Positions 37,801 through 46,482 of a stretch of 64,000 nt of DNA are shown here, in pieces; the first letter of the stretch is position 1, and the number at the start of each line of letters is the position of its first letter. The notes below the pieces were generated by a model. That model did not search any database. It saw nothing but the letters and a program-made list of their open reading frames with translations, and was not told where the DNA came from. Source of the DNA: Alentia gelatinosa (taxonomy: Eukaryota > Annelida > Polychaeta > Phyllodocida > Polynoidae). The position numbers and the translations under genes are program-made. The DNA lies in contig OX465583.1 in the NCBI GenBank assembly GCA_950022655.1, positions 37,971,360 to 38,035,359 on the forward strand, read 5' to 3'.

Positions 37801-40800
37801 TAGTCCCAGGGAATACTTACACTTGAGCTCAAGTGCCCTTGTGGTGAGTAGTTTGACAAACATGTGATCATACTTGTTTGCCTCCTATTGGTTAGATTGG
37901 GTAATTAGTCCGCGACTCAGTAGTGGGTCCATTTGTCTCAGCAAAATGTCCATTCAGATTTTAACGTATTTAAGGTGGAATTCACACGGTGGTTTATTTA
38001 TAGTTGCATATATATATATATTTCAAACGGTCTTGTGGACTATTCTTGTATGACCTATCTGAGTAGGTCAAAGCCAAGAAGATCTGGCCTATTGCATACA
38101 ATATGTGAGCTAAAGCAGACCTAAGACATACGCAGTACAATACTGTAGTTTTCGTCGACTTACTCGCTATCTGAGTCAGACTTTAATGCAGATAGGTCCG
38201 TGTCTCCTGTCACGTCAGCCGGCCACACCTAAATCCCCAGCGAAAGAGCTAAGTATATTCAGGTAGATACACTTAGGAGCCCAGCCTCAGTTTTCAGGTA
38301 ATAGAAACAGCCGTCGGTGATTAACGTTTATTGTTTCACGTGTGTTCTGCTGACAGGCTGACGGGATGGGATGAGGACTGCGGTCAATTCCATTCTCCCT
38401 TTATGAGCAGGTATGGTATTATTTGTTTAAGACCGGGCACCCACCATCGCCGATACACACAAAAATTCACACACATGTTGCCGGTATAAAGCATGGGAAG
38501 GTAAACATAAGCAGATAGTCCAGGTAAAGGTTGTTCTTAGCATAAAATCTATATTCCTGATGACTGGCTTGTTCTAATTAACTTATTCTGAAACGGAAAC
38601 ACGCATATGTATCAGGACTATTCTCATAAGTCTTTATCAATTCCTAGTAAAAACGAATAATGCATTGGACATATCACTCATCATGTAAAAATATCTGAAA
38701 TGACAGGTCTTTGAGCTCTGCAATTTAGGATGGAATGCTCGCAGCAAAATTGACTGTAATAACGACATTAGTTGGGAGGTTTATGCAATGTATCAGAATT
38801 GTATCTCTTGGATTGAATACCGTCCCAATCACCGGTCATACAATATTTAACATTACTTCTATATTCTATTGGTAAATCTATGCGAATTCAGTAGCAGAGT
38901 TGTATACAGAAACCTGAATGTAAAATCTTGAAATTTTTCCATACACTGTTTCATGTTTCATGAACGATATATGACAATCCAGATGCATCGGTACGTTATA
39001 TTGCAACTGAGTGCAACTGCTTTTATCGCTGCTGGCGCATAAGCGCCATCCATAAGGCCATAAAACATAAACGAAGATCGAGTTGCAGTGACTTGCAGTA
39101 GTGTAGCTACACTGCTTTCTAGAATGTGTTTATTTTTGGCATCCGTGCTAATTTGCCGAAGTGATGGATTGCCAGTGAGAGAAGATCAGAGTGGATGTAA
39201 TCAATGTCTGCCTACCCGTCCATTAAGTGGTGTGCCCGTTAACTGGTATTTAACGAGGATAGACTTAGATGATCGTTGCCTCATACATGCGTTCTAATTG
39301 GACTAAAACTGCTTTACACCCGTTGACATTTAGTTTATTAGAAACTTCATTTTCATCTCTATAGATAAATCAAGATATAAATCAAGAAATATCCTTCCAA
39401 CTATGGATAACGATGGTAGCTACTCAGATTGGAAAGAAATATTCCTTCATAGTATTCTGCTTTTTCCGTATGCTCTGCATTCGTCCTATGATATTAGGTA
39501 ATTTATTTCGTGTACATAACAAAATGCAGCTAATGACACAGAGATAGAGTATTAAGGAACAGATGAAAAGTCTAATAAGGAACAACATAGGGACCCGTAG
39601 AAACTGGAAATACGCCATGAGTTTTGGTTGCGGCCTGATCTCACTCGGCTAAACCCTCGTGAGATCACTCCGCAACCCAAAACGATAATCTGTTGTCAGT
39701 TTCTACTAGTCGACTGTGGTTTGAACTGCCAAACTACCGTGCTAAAGACGCATGATGCCTGGAGGCATCACCGCACTAAAGCACATGATGCCTTGAGGCA
39801 TCATTGTCCCAATATTTAAAAAAAAGTTTCAACAAAGAAATAATAGAGCAATATTCAGGAAATCTTCAGGAAATGTAGATATAACATCATATTTAATATT
39901 TCTATTAAAAAGAAAAGAAAATATTTATGATCATGTACCATATTGCATGATTTCAAACTTGGATATCAGTTTTAGCTATTCTGAGGCCGTCCTCTAGCTA
40001 GACAAATTGCCACCAGCACACGTCCTTATGGGAGTAGCTAGGCCCCCCAGGCAGCCGTCCTTAAAGGGTTAAGAACTGTGCAGAGATCAGAATAAATGGA
40101 CCGTGTAAAATTGCATTAGGGCTAACTGGAAGAGCTGGCGGTAATGCGATAACAGGGGATGGTTACTACGGACGCTCCCTTACATGGTTCCAGTCATGTG
40201 GTTCCGGTCACGTGACCACCCTACTCCGCACCCCATCTGCACCAACTTCAACCCTGGAACGCCAACCGAAAGGAACCACCCACCCACCCTACAAAAACTC
40301 TTCACTCTCATCTACTCAACTTTCCTACTCCATAGGGCTTCTCAGTCGCTCGTGACATTTCTGTTATATTTTAATAGCATTTGTGTTCTAATTCCTACAT
40401 AAATTTATCTCGTCTTATTACATAACTCAATCAATTTATATCCATAACCGTGCTTCTGGGTTAGTCATTAACATAACTCAACTGGCCTAGCGTGGGATAG
40501 GTCCAAAGTCAGGCATATATATATGTTCAAATACGAGCAAATTATTATTGCCTGAAGAAACTTCTTTACGCGAAATGTAAACATATGTAAACATAAATTT
40601 TCATGCTGTGAGAACACATTCATATATATTGTTAAGTAAGACGTATCAAGTTAATTTCATAACATTGGTTTGTAGATCGTATCAACCTAGTGAAGGGCTG
40701 GTGTCTAATGGTTTATGAGGCTCACCAGAAACGATGGTAGTAGCAGTGGTAGCGAAGGAAGCCTGGAAGAAGAAGTGGGAAAAAACCTGGCCGAATTTAT

Positions 40801-42269
40801 CGACGTCAGTTTCCACAAAGAAGAGACCCCAGCCACAGAAGGGATTAGACCAAGATTCGTCTCCGAAACTAAGAGCGTAACCGAACGCCCAGTACGTACA
40901 TCCGCCCACGATGACGTCAACAGCGTTCTTCACCATGATGTTTACCTCGTTCTTGGTGGTCACGGAACCGCTTTCCAGCAACCCAAACCCTAGAATGAAC
41001 AGGATAAAGATATTTCATGATTAGATGGTACTATTTTCATATCGCAAAGCGGTGGAGTTAAGACGTAGTAGCAGCAAAGCCTCGTTCACCTACACTATTT
41101 TCATATTGCAGCACAAATACCATGTTCAAAGCAGTCCATCAAGAGCAAACCTCGCCATGTTCTGATGTAATATCGTGGGTAAAAGCGCATCTCAGGTATA
41201 TTCAACAAGACTTGTCATTTTCACAGAACCTAACCCTGGAGCCGACCCTGAAGCCTTTCTAGAGAAATTCTCCATAGAAAAAGATAACAAAGTTCAACGC
41301 TTTCATCTATTTCACTCACTCAAAATTTCAGATATCGGAAAAATGGTTTTCAGATATATCACCGTCTCTGTATCATTTTCAATTAGGTGATGGTATATAC
41401 TTGTAAATATTATTTCCAGTCGGTTGAAGAAGACCCTGATGGGGCCGTTTTCGCACCTCCATGCTCTTACTGTGCCATGCTAAATAGCGAAGCATATTTG
41501 ACGATTGACTTACTAGATCGCATGCATTATTCCACCATAAGAGCAACCCACTATAATTATAATCCTGTGCAGATTAGTGCTGGTGGAACAGCCACTTTGT
41601 CTTGCACGACTTACTGCAATCTATTGCGACTTATCATGGCAAAAAAAGCGGAGATGCTTAACCACACCAATCCATCATGGCAAAGCTAGCGCGATTACCG
41701 AATATTCCACAAGACTAATCACGTCACCAAAATTATGGAAAATCTCCTTATGTCTTCTGTGCTGACTCTTAGATTTGTATTTAGATATCGCCGAAATCTC
41801 CATATATGCCATTGTAGAATATAGCAGAGACGGATATATGCAGTCTCTCCGATCTTTCAATCGGAGGTCAACTGTATTTCTATGTGTGTATGTTAGCATA
41901 TGCGACATTCAGAAATGTCAGAAATATCCCAATGACAATTTTCTTGCACGAAATGCAGCTACACAAAAATAGCTTACCTGACATTTGCTGAATAAACTGG
42001 ATGAAAGGATTGCATGTCAGAATAACTATACCCACCCACCTGATATGGTCACCTGTAGATAGATGTATAAAGAAACCCCTGGGTCCTGTGTAACACTCAC
42101 CTGACTGCATGGTGAAGATGATGAACGTACTGGAGAGGATCCATACGGCGTCATCGGAGGGATCATCACTGCCCGGCTCCAGGCCCTCCTCCAGAGTCGT
42201 GACATTGGACATGTTCATCATTAGTGCCGTATATTGGGTGAAGCTGTGGTGAACGAGTGTTTCACTCAT
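25035..42269 (-). CDS. Amt: Amt-family ammonium transporter, nine coding exons, 659 aa
   Basis: Spliced CDS (minus): 42269-42101, 40989-40726, 32578-32296, 31376-31305, 28869-28810, 28430-28354, 27799-27686, 26558-26437, 25853-25035. All junctions are GT-AG, phases agree and the total of 1980 nt is 660 codons with stop. Family knowledge: Amt proteins are trimeric plasma-membrane channels/transporters for ammonium with 11 membrane segments. Seen here: the FGLLESG segment near residue 58, FQASFATTATTIVSG (132-145, including the Phe expected at the pore gate), VIDVAG...VHL with Asp188 and His196, WWGWLGFNCGSTFG, VDDPVG, and GVHAVGGAWG with His352. Asp188, His196 and His352 match the conserved Asp and twin pore histidines, so the protein looks functional. 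The start is the first in-frame ATG after a stop two codons upstream. The last ~220 residues form a tail longer than usual. An Rh-type protein is excluded by the Amt-style motifs. Confidence 0.94.
26437..26558 (-). CDS. Amt: Amt coding exon 8 (second pore His)
   Basis: Reads CVGVHAVGGAWGLLAAGLFS and on to DSVGLLW, starting after accag and ending in phase 0 at gtatga. His352 in GVHA is the expected second pore histidine. Confidence 0.92.
26751..26778 (+). repeat. GA microsatellite in Amt intron 7
   Basis: GAAAGAAAGAGAGAGAGAGA-type tract, about 190 nt upstream (in gene sense) of exon 8. Confidence 0.9.
27091..27160. repeat. Hairpin repeat in Amt intron 7
   Basis: Arms CTGAGAGTGAGAATTCATGG (27091 on) and its inverted copy ending 27160, 28 nt each with about five mismatches, around a GGGTTTAACCCC centre. 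It lies about 170 nt from the larger fold-back element. Confidence 0.6.
27328..27660. mobile_element. Fold-back element in Amt intron 7
   Basis: Two inverted arms of about 120 bp (27328-27452 and 27539-27660) with an 86-bp loop. Both arms carry CTCATAAGATCT, CACTCTCTAAGTGGTATTC, AATTCTTAAC and CTAGGCTTAGAGCCTTGAG in mirrored order at about 90% identity. It ends about 25 nt from the exon 7 donor. No coding sequence. Confidence 0.72.
27686..27799 (-). CDS. Amt: Amt coding exon 7
   Basis: Reads MCAFAQPWEGVVIGAVGAV through NKLKVDDPVG after an accag acceptor, ending at gtatgt (phase 1). PWEGVVIGAVG and VDDPVG are family motifs. A fold-back repeat (27328-27660) ends about 25 nt beyond its donor. 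Confidence 0.93.
28354..28430 (-). CDS. Amt: Amt coding exon 6
   Basis: Reads YIFKKRQIDVGYLINSILGA then LVAIT after a taacag acceptor, ending at a gtgagt donor (phase 1). The IDVGYLINSILGALV stretch is typical of animal Amt proteins. Confidence 0.92.
28810..28869 (-). CDS. Amt: Amt coding exon 5
   Basis: A 60-nt exon reading RSAVATLCSSVGGGTMGLLL. It starts after a weak ttgaag acceptor and ends AG|gtgagt. Phases match both neighbours. A hairpin element (28906-29026) begins about 36 nt upstream of its acceptor. Confidence 0.88.
28906..29026. repeat. Hairpin element, family member 1, in Amt intron 4
   Basis: Arms GTTTTAATCTTGGCCACCG at 28906 and its inverted copy ending 29026, about 41 nt each. 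The inner part (GACTTCATGAGGCGAAGCCGAGTGAAGTC region) also folds on itself. Its core resembles that of the hairpin at 39621-39683. The LINE copy begins directly after it. Confidence 0.65.
29030..30590 (+). mobile_element. LINE copy with internal deletion, antisense in Amt intron 4
   Basis: From 5' to 3': the linker before the RT domain (DWHEYWNTTDVDKLW, CPIRK, PWITDEVLSLINER at about 29315), then a jump to LTKLRHLYGLSGT, so the front of the RT domain is deleted. Next come GVPQGSVLGP (29553-29582, with an in-frame TAG just before), catalytic YADD (29645-29656), KYLGVTMD, LQRLQNRALRLIL and WNKLPSHVQ, ending at TGA 30441-30443. AATAAA at 30567-30572 and a short A-rich tail follow. Several frameshifts make it inactive. 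Confidence 0.8.
31305..31376 (-). CDS. Amt: Amt coding exon 4
   Basis: A 72-nt exon reading WGWLGFNCGSTFGISGMKWK then LAA. It starts after gcag, completes the split Trp codon and ends AG|gtaaag (phase 2). WGWLGFNCGS is an Amt family hallmark. Confidence 0.93.
31869..32295. repeat. Minisatellite made of copies of the Amt exon 3 end and its splice donor
   Basis: About ten degenerate units of roughly 43 bp. On the minus strand a unit carries TTCATGTTGTG|GTAGGTGAAC, the same as the last bases of exon 3 plus the first intron bases (donor GTAAGT at 32295). At least four copies keep GTG followed by GTRGGT or a close form, i.e. usable-looking donors. The array begins exactly at the exon-intron junction, with the junction itself as its first unit, and fades by 31869. 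Confidence 0.85.
32296..32578 (-). CDS. Amt: Amt coding exon 3 (conserved Asp and first pore His)
   Basis: Reads AMAERTKLEAY..., FPAHWVW, VIDVAG, PVHLVGGVTGLVA, then PPQMGSPTNALLGMFML. It ends in phase 2 within a Trp codon at a gtaagt donor. The last 17 nt of this exon plus the donor are the template of the minisatellite that fills the adjoining intron (31869-32295). Confidence 0.94.
33970..35355 (+). mobile_element. Decayed LINE copy, antisense in Amt intron 2
   Basis: Fragments in order: PITELTQEETNNI...DKTKGVKYLKL, YFPDSLK, GVPQGSV (34373-34393), a damaged catalytic box reading YAND (34470-34481), FNYLGFILDSELNMK, and ECKLRPLYSRRAVHLLCMIY. A C-terminal block near 35100-35215 and AATAAA at 35346-35351 follow. 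The tail motif is close to the copies at 3.1 and 29 kb, so it is the same lineage. Stops, frameshifts and the catalytic change make it inactive. Confidence 0.72.
35445..36365 (+). mobile_element. Second decayed LINE copy, antisense in Amt intron 2
   Basis: It starts about 90 nt after the previous element. Reads LLNASVSSKNFPSSWKLVSA and PIPK (an RT finger block), ACCFVDIKKVLDSI, GVPHGSVLGPLLFVLFANN (from 35845), a catalytic box mutated to YADE (35938-35949), then a diverged C-terminal NRGVNHWSALTALL block. It has multiple frameshifts and stops. Its RT N-terminal blocks are absent from the neighbouring copy. Confidence 0.7.
37129..37255. repeat. GC-rich two-copy repeat in Amt intron 2
   Basis: Two imperfect units: ACCGACTTCGGGTAGCTTTT...GCTTGTACCC and ACCGACTCTGGGCATATTTT...GCTTGTACCC, separated by CGCGGCCGCGGCCGG. 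It stands out from the AT-rich surroundings. No gene recognised. Confidence 0.45.
39621..39683. repeat. Hairpin element, family member 2, in Amt intron 2
   Basis: Arms GTTTTGGTTGCGG...GATCTCAC and the inverted copy GTGAGATCAC...CAACCCAAAAC, about 24 nt each. The core CTCGGCTAAACCCTCGTGAG is similar to the reverse complement of the core at 28950-28978. Confidence 0.6.
39739..39806. repeat. Two-copy 34-bp tandem repeat with inner palindrome
   Basis: Both units contain a CTAAAG...CATGATGCCT-GAGGCATCA core, so each can form its own small hairpin. It lies about 55 nt after the hairpin element at 39621. Confidence 0.55.
40726..40989 (-). CDS. Amt: Amt coding exon 2
   Basis: Begins after a ttctag acceptor and reads FGLLESGSV onward through NEVNIMVKN, FGYALSFG, NPFCGWG and FQASFATTATTIVSG. 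It ends in phase 1 at a gtgagc donor. The invertebrate Amt match is continuous along the whole exon. Confidence 0.93.
42101..42269 (-). CDS. Amt: Amt coding exon 1
   Basis: Encodes the extracellular N-terminus with NMSNVT-type glycosylation sequons and the start of the first membrane segment (AVWILSSTFIIFTMQSG). It ends at a gtgagt donor inside the Gly codon of QSG (phase 1). An in-frame TGA lies two codons before the ATG. Confidence 0.9.
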
Positions 42270-43821
42270 AAGTCATAATGTGAGTTGCTCCTTGTCACAT
42301 TAAACACCCTGTCACAGTCACACTTACGCCCAGTGCCATAATCGTACTCGTCATAGGAATCACCGCCGAGGTCATATCATTGTTCATACTTATATCCCGC
42401 GATGAGTTTTGATGGTTGATGGACACGCTCTGCGCGATGTGCAAGACGCAAACAGTTATTCAGACTCATGTAGAATGATTCCTTAATGCGTTTTAGAGTC
42501 TCAATATCTCCTATTGAGCTGCTCTCAGTTCGGGCCACCTTTGATGGTCACTGGATGTGTGAGATATCTGTGTTTTGATTGTTGATGTGGTGACTGTTAT
42601 TTTTGATGATTGTTGATCTATGTATGGACCGGTCACTGCTTGTCCCCGGCGTGACATCTCCGCTGGTTCTGGATGCTGTGAGCAGGTGGGAAATAACTCT
42701 GAGCAGATCCGCGTGGCGGCGCTGGGGTGTAGGTGATAAGTGCATATAACGTCACGTGACTCATGACGATCTGCTTCCAGTTACTGGTAATAGTGATAGA
42801 GGCTAGGAATAGATCTCTAGACCTTAGGTGTTGGAGCCAGCATATGATAAATATTAAATTGCAATCTAAGTATGAAAACAATTGAGAGCTATCTAGCTTT
42901 TTGATGATATGTATGGATATGCATATAGATATACATGACAGCGGCTACGTATTTTGGGGGGGTTAATTATGAGCGGACCCCTTTTATAGCAATATGTGTG
43001 CACGCCTCTAGAATTGCGTCGTTTAAGAAAATTATGAAGTCAGTAATAAGATAATTATATGCAGAACCCAAATCCAATTTGAACTGCCAGTTGGGCATAT
43101 TATGTACTATATTCATTGATAATCATTGAAAGAAATGATTTCCAAGTCAGAAAAGGTTTCATTGAATATGAACAGCAGTCAAGGGTCATTTCTAGAAATA
43201 TGTTAGTCGGTAGTTTAATAGTATTTTCTTCTCCTTAGATGTGAATAGGAAAAAGCTGGAAATGGTTGGATCATTCCAACTATTCGACCATAACCCTCAC
43301 CGGTTCGTAGTGAATATATGATAGAATTGTTACAGTGCCTTCCCGTACATGAAGGCTACGCTTCATAACTTTCCCGCGAGGTGTCCTCCCAGCGCCACAT
43401 CTATAGTAGGATTATATAGATTCTGTAGTATCTCCATGGCCTTTCTAAGTTTGAGCAATGTGTTTCTGCATACGTATACCCGGCATTATCCCAAATCCTC
43501 TCATAATAAAAGACTTAATCTAATGTAAACTGAAGTACTAGACATTATATTTTTTTAATAATGAACAATGGAAAGATTATCCGGCGTAGACTCGTTTCTT
43601 GAGTTGATAAACAGTTTCAGTAAATGTACAGTATAATCTACTGTTTACTTCTATAATTCGTTTCATGAGTTGATTTATCATCATGAACACCTACTTATAT
43701 TATGGCACGGATGGAGTGTTTGTGTTTTTGTTTGTGTTTTTCAGTCTAAGGAGTTCTACCTGATGTACAACATGACTCATGGGATATACATGTAGTTAAA
43801 CGGTTTTGTGGTTGAAATGAA
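42270..43821. other. Upstream region of Amt
   Basis: The promoter and any 5' UTR exon of Amt should lie here. No firm TATA box is seen. A GTAAGT at about 42327 is not followed by a usable acceptor before exon 1. Confidence 0.4.
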
Positions 43822-44151
43822 AGTTGATAGGTAGGCAGGTTGATACATAGGCAGGTTAATGGAGGCAGGTTGATGGATATAGGTTTATAAGCAGGCAGGT
43901 AGATGGATAGGCAGGTTGATAGGTAGACAGGTTGATAGGTGAGCAGATTGAGGGGAGGCAGGTTTATGGGAAGGCAGGTGGAAGGATAAAAAGGTTGATG
44001 GGCAGGCAGGTTGATGGATGGGCAGATTGATTTGAGGGCAGGTTGATAGGTGAGCAAGTTGATTGGTGGGCAAGTTGACGTGTTGGCAGGTTGATGGGTG
44101 TGCAAGTTTATGGGTAGGCAGGATAACGGATAGGCAGGTAGCTAATCCAGA
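43822..44151. repeat. Degenerate 16-17-bp minisatellite
   Basis: About 20 units near GGCAGGTTGATGGATA. The lack of stops on the minus strand makes long LPTxQPAxPST-like frames in two overlapping readings, which is a property of the repeat rather than a gene. Confidence 0.8.
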
Positions 44152-44530
44152 ATCTCCTTGACTCTTCATGTAGATCCCTTTTATTTCCCCCACCCCAGCA
44201 CCAGATATGAATCTTCCTGCTATAAACTTCACACCTGGCACTACCCGTCGGCACACAGCCATCCGCCCTCCCACCCATGGACAATGCTCTGATAATGTTT
44301 GTAGGCAGAGAAATTGGAATAATCCGTCCACACATACTGGGGGAAGACTGTGGGGAGGGGGGGGGGTTCTCTATCAAGTGGTCAGTGGTCAGAAATTGAA
44401 GGGGGGTCGGATGGGGAACCTTTTTAATTCTTTTTATCAGTATGCATACATGCATATACGCCAAACATATATGATTTTTATATGACCAGCGTATATATAT
44501 ATGTCACTCAAAGGATAATTCTTCTCATAT

Positions 44531-45048
44531 ATGCTTGGCGGCAAATATAGCCATTACGGTTCCATATACAGGAAAATTTTTAAATGCCATTTATGCTGGC
44601 GCGCAATATGGACGTATACATATAAAAATAAGTCAATATACATCGGATACATGCATTTACTTGGTGGCAATGGTGGTAACAGTGGACCCAGCACCCAGAT
44701 TATCAAGGATTACATAAAAGCAGATGTACCCCCCTCAAATAGGGAAGATGTCCTAGAAATACATCTGCTATTGCATAACAGTGGGGAGGCAGCACAACAC
44801 CTGAAGAACGTGAAGGGCCGGGGAAAGCATGCGGAAGATACACACCTCTGAGCAGGGAAGAAAGATTTAAAAGATGTGAGAGGAAATGCCGCCTTTCCAG
44901 AAAACGTGCATCGATTTTGGGCTCCCATAGGCGCCTAAGCTCAAACTAGTTTTGCTTCTTCTTTAAACTGGACACAAAAGCAACGCACATATTTGCAGCT
45001 CTTTAAGAACTGTGTATAAAATGATCTGTTCAATTCTCAATAAATGTA
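44531..45048 (+). other. Unassigned open frame with downstream poly(A) signal
   Basis: A 106-codon frame (44531-44851) containing GGNGGNSGPSTQIIKDYIKA and PSNREDVLEIHLLL. It is followed by an Arg/Ser-rich stretch in another frame and AATAAA near 45041. No family is recognised. It could be a decayed mobile-element ORF or chance. Confidence 0.2.
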
Positions 45049-46171
45049 TTTACACTAACTCCGATAACACATCTTGTAAGTCACAGAAAATTTAATCTTG
45101 ACGAGCTAGATTGCCTATTTTTGCTTAACATTTACCTTTCTTGTTCGTATAGTATTTCTTTTGTTTAGGGGAAAATAATTCCACTGAGGTTATATTATTA
45201 GATTCATCAAATTTATTAACATTTCATAAGCCTCCAACTGAAACAAGGTAGAGTGGACAGAAAGCCGATAATTTAAATAATTCATATAAATGATACAATA
45301 ATACCGTTGCTTCATACAGATTGACATAATTAAGATAGTAATACGATAAGAGAAAACACTGAAATATGCATTTAAAAGATATTGTAAAGGTATATGGCAG
45401 AGACCAGGTACCAGGTGAAATACAAACCTTATTTTAGATATGATGAAAATTAGAGACTTCTTCATTCATAATGAACAGTTCAAGGTATACTCCTAACACA
45501 GGTGGTTCTTGATCTTAGAATGATCCCTGAGTCTATTGCGGATCCCTGCAACGTTGATTATTGTCTGTCCCACCCAAAGCTACCCAGTATCACCGGAGCC
45601 TTCTATAAAACATATATGTACAAAAATAACTCAATATCCTCTTTACAGATATAGACATCATCTTCATTTTCTAAATTGCAGCTTTTCTTAAATATGAAAA
45701 ACAAGGATATATATATATATACACACACAAATATGTATATACAACATCATGGAATGGATTGTATAAAAATAATATCCTTTCAGGTATGTCCTTTGTTCCC
45801 CTTGCAACAAATATTGTCATTGTTTTGGCACCATTCATCCATGACCCCGCCCCCCTTCATATAAAAAAGTACATGAATATCTGCCATGAAAAGTACTGCC
45901 TAAAATGTGAATACAACTACAAATGACAAAAGAACCCAAATACAGAAATATAGTAGATTTTGGGGCATCTGGAGTCATGTGACATGCACATCATTTACTT
46001 TAAACAGATAGGCTTATGTCTCTTTATATGCAACTCAATTGTATACACTCACACACATATATGCATCTGTTTAAAAACATATAAACATCTGAAACACTAA
46101 ATCAAAAAATTCTAAAAAGTATATGTAAATGTGTACAGAACATGTATAATACACGAATATATATCTGTTCC
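45049..46171. other. Downstream region of OATP
   Basis: AT-rich. The nearest clear minus-strand AATAAA found is at 45212-45217, about 950 nt past the OATP stop, so the poly(A) site is uncertain. Confidence 0.4.
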
Positions 46172-46482
46172 CTAGGCGTTCGCTACCCGCGGTGTCCCGC
46201 CATTTTGTTGGTCTACCATAGGCTGCTTCGCACCATCTTTTACGTCCTCCTCCTCATCATCATCATCCTTCTGATATTCCACGTTCCTTGAGAAGACGAG
46301 TCCTAAGAAGTAGAAGACGAGGGCCAGGAGGTTTATAACGACGATCATACCGTGCATCCGGTACCGGAAGTTCTCCCCGTCGTATACCCAGCACGCCCCC
46401 TTGCGGGAACTACAGGAACTCGTTTGTTGGATTAAACAGGCAGAGTCGATGACAGCTCCCGCCAACATGGGTGCAGGAAAGG
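46172..46482 (-). CDS. Slco: OATP last coding exon
   Basis: Starts after tttcag with AFPAPMLAGAVIDSACLIQ, then the last membrane helix (MHGMIVVINLLALVFYFLGL) and a tail with an acidic run (KDDDDEEEDVKDG). Stop at 46174-46172. Confidence 0.93.

Noticed and set aside
42310..42330. GTAAGT donor just upstream of Amt exon 1
   Set aside because: The only acceptor before the ATG would give an intron of about 20 nt, too short to be spliced.
43746..44331. Pro/Thr/His/Leu-repeat protein on the minus strand
   Set aside because: It is a translation of a minisatellite, open in more than one frame.
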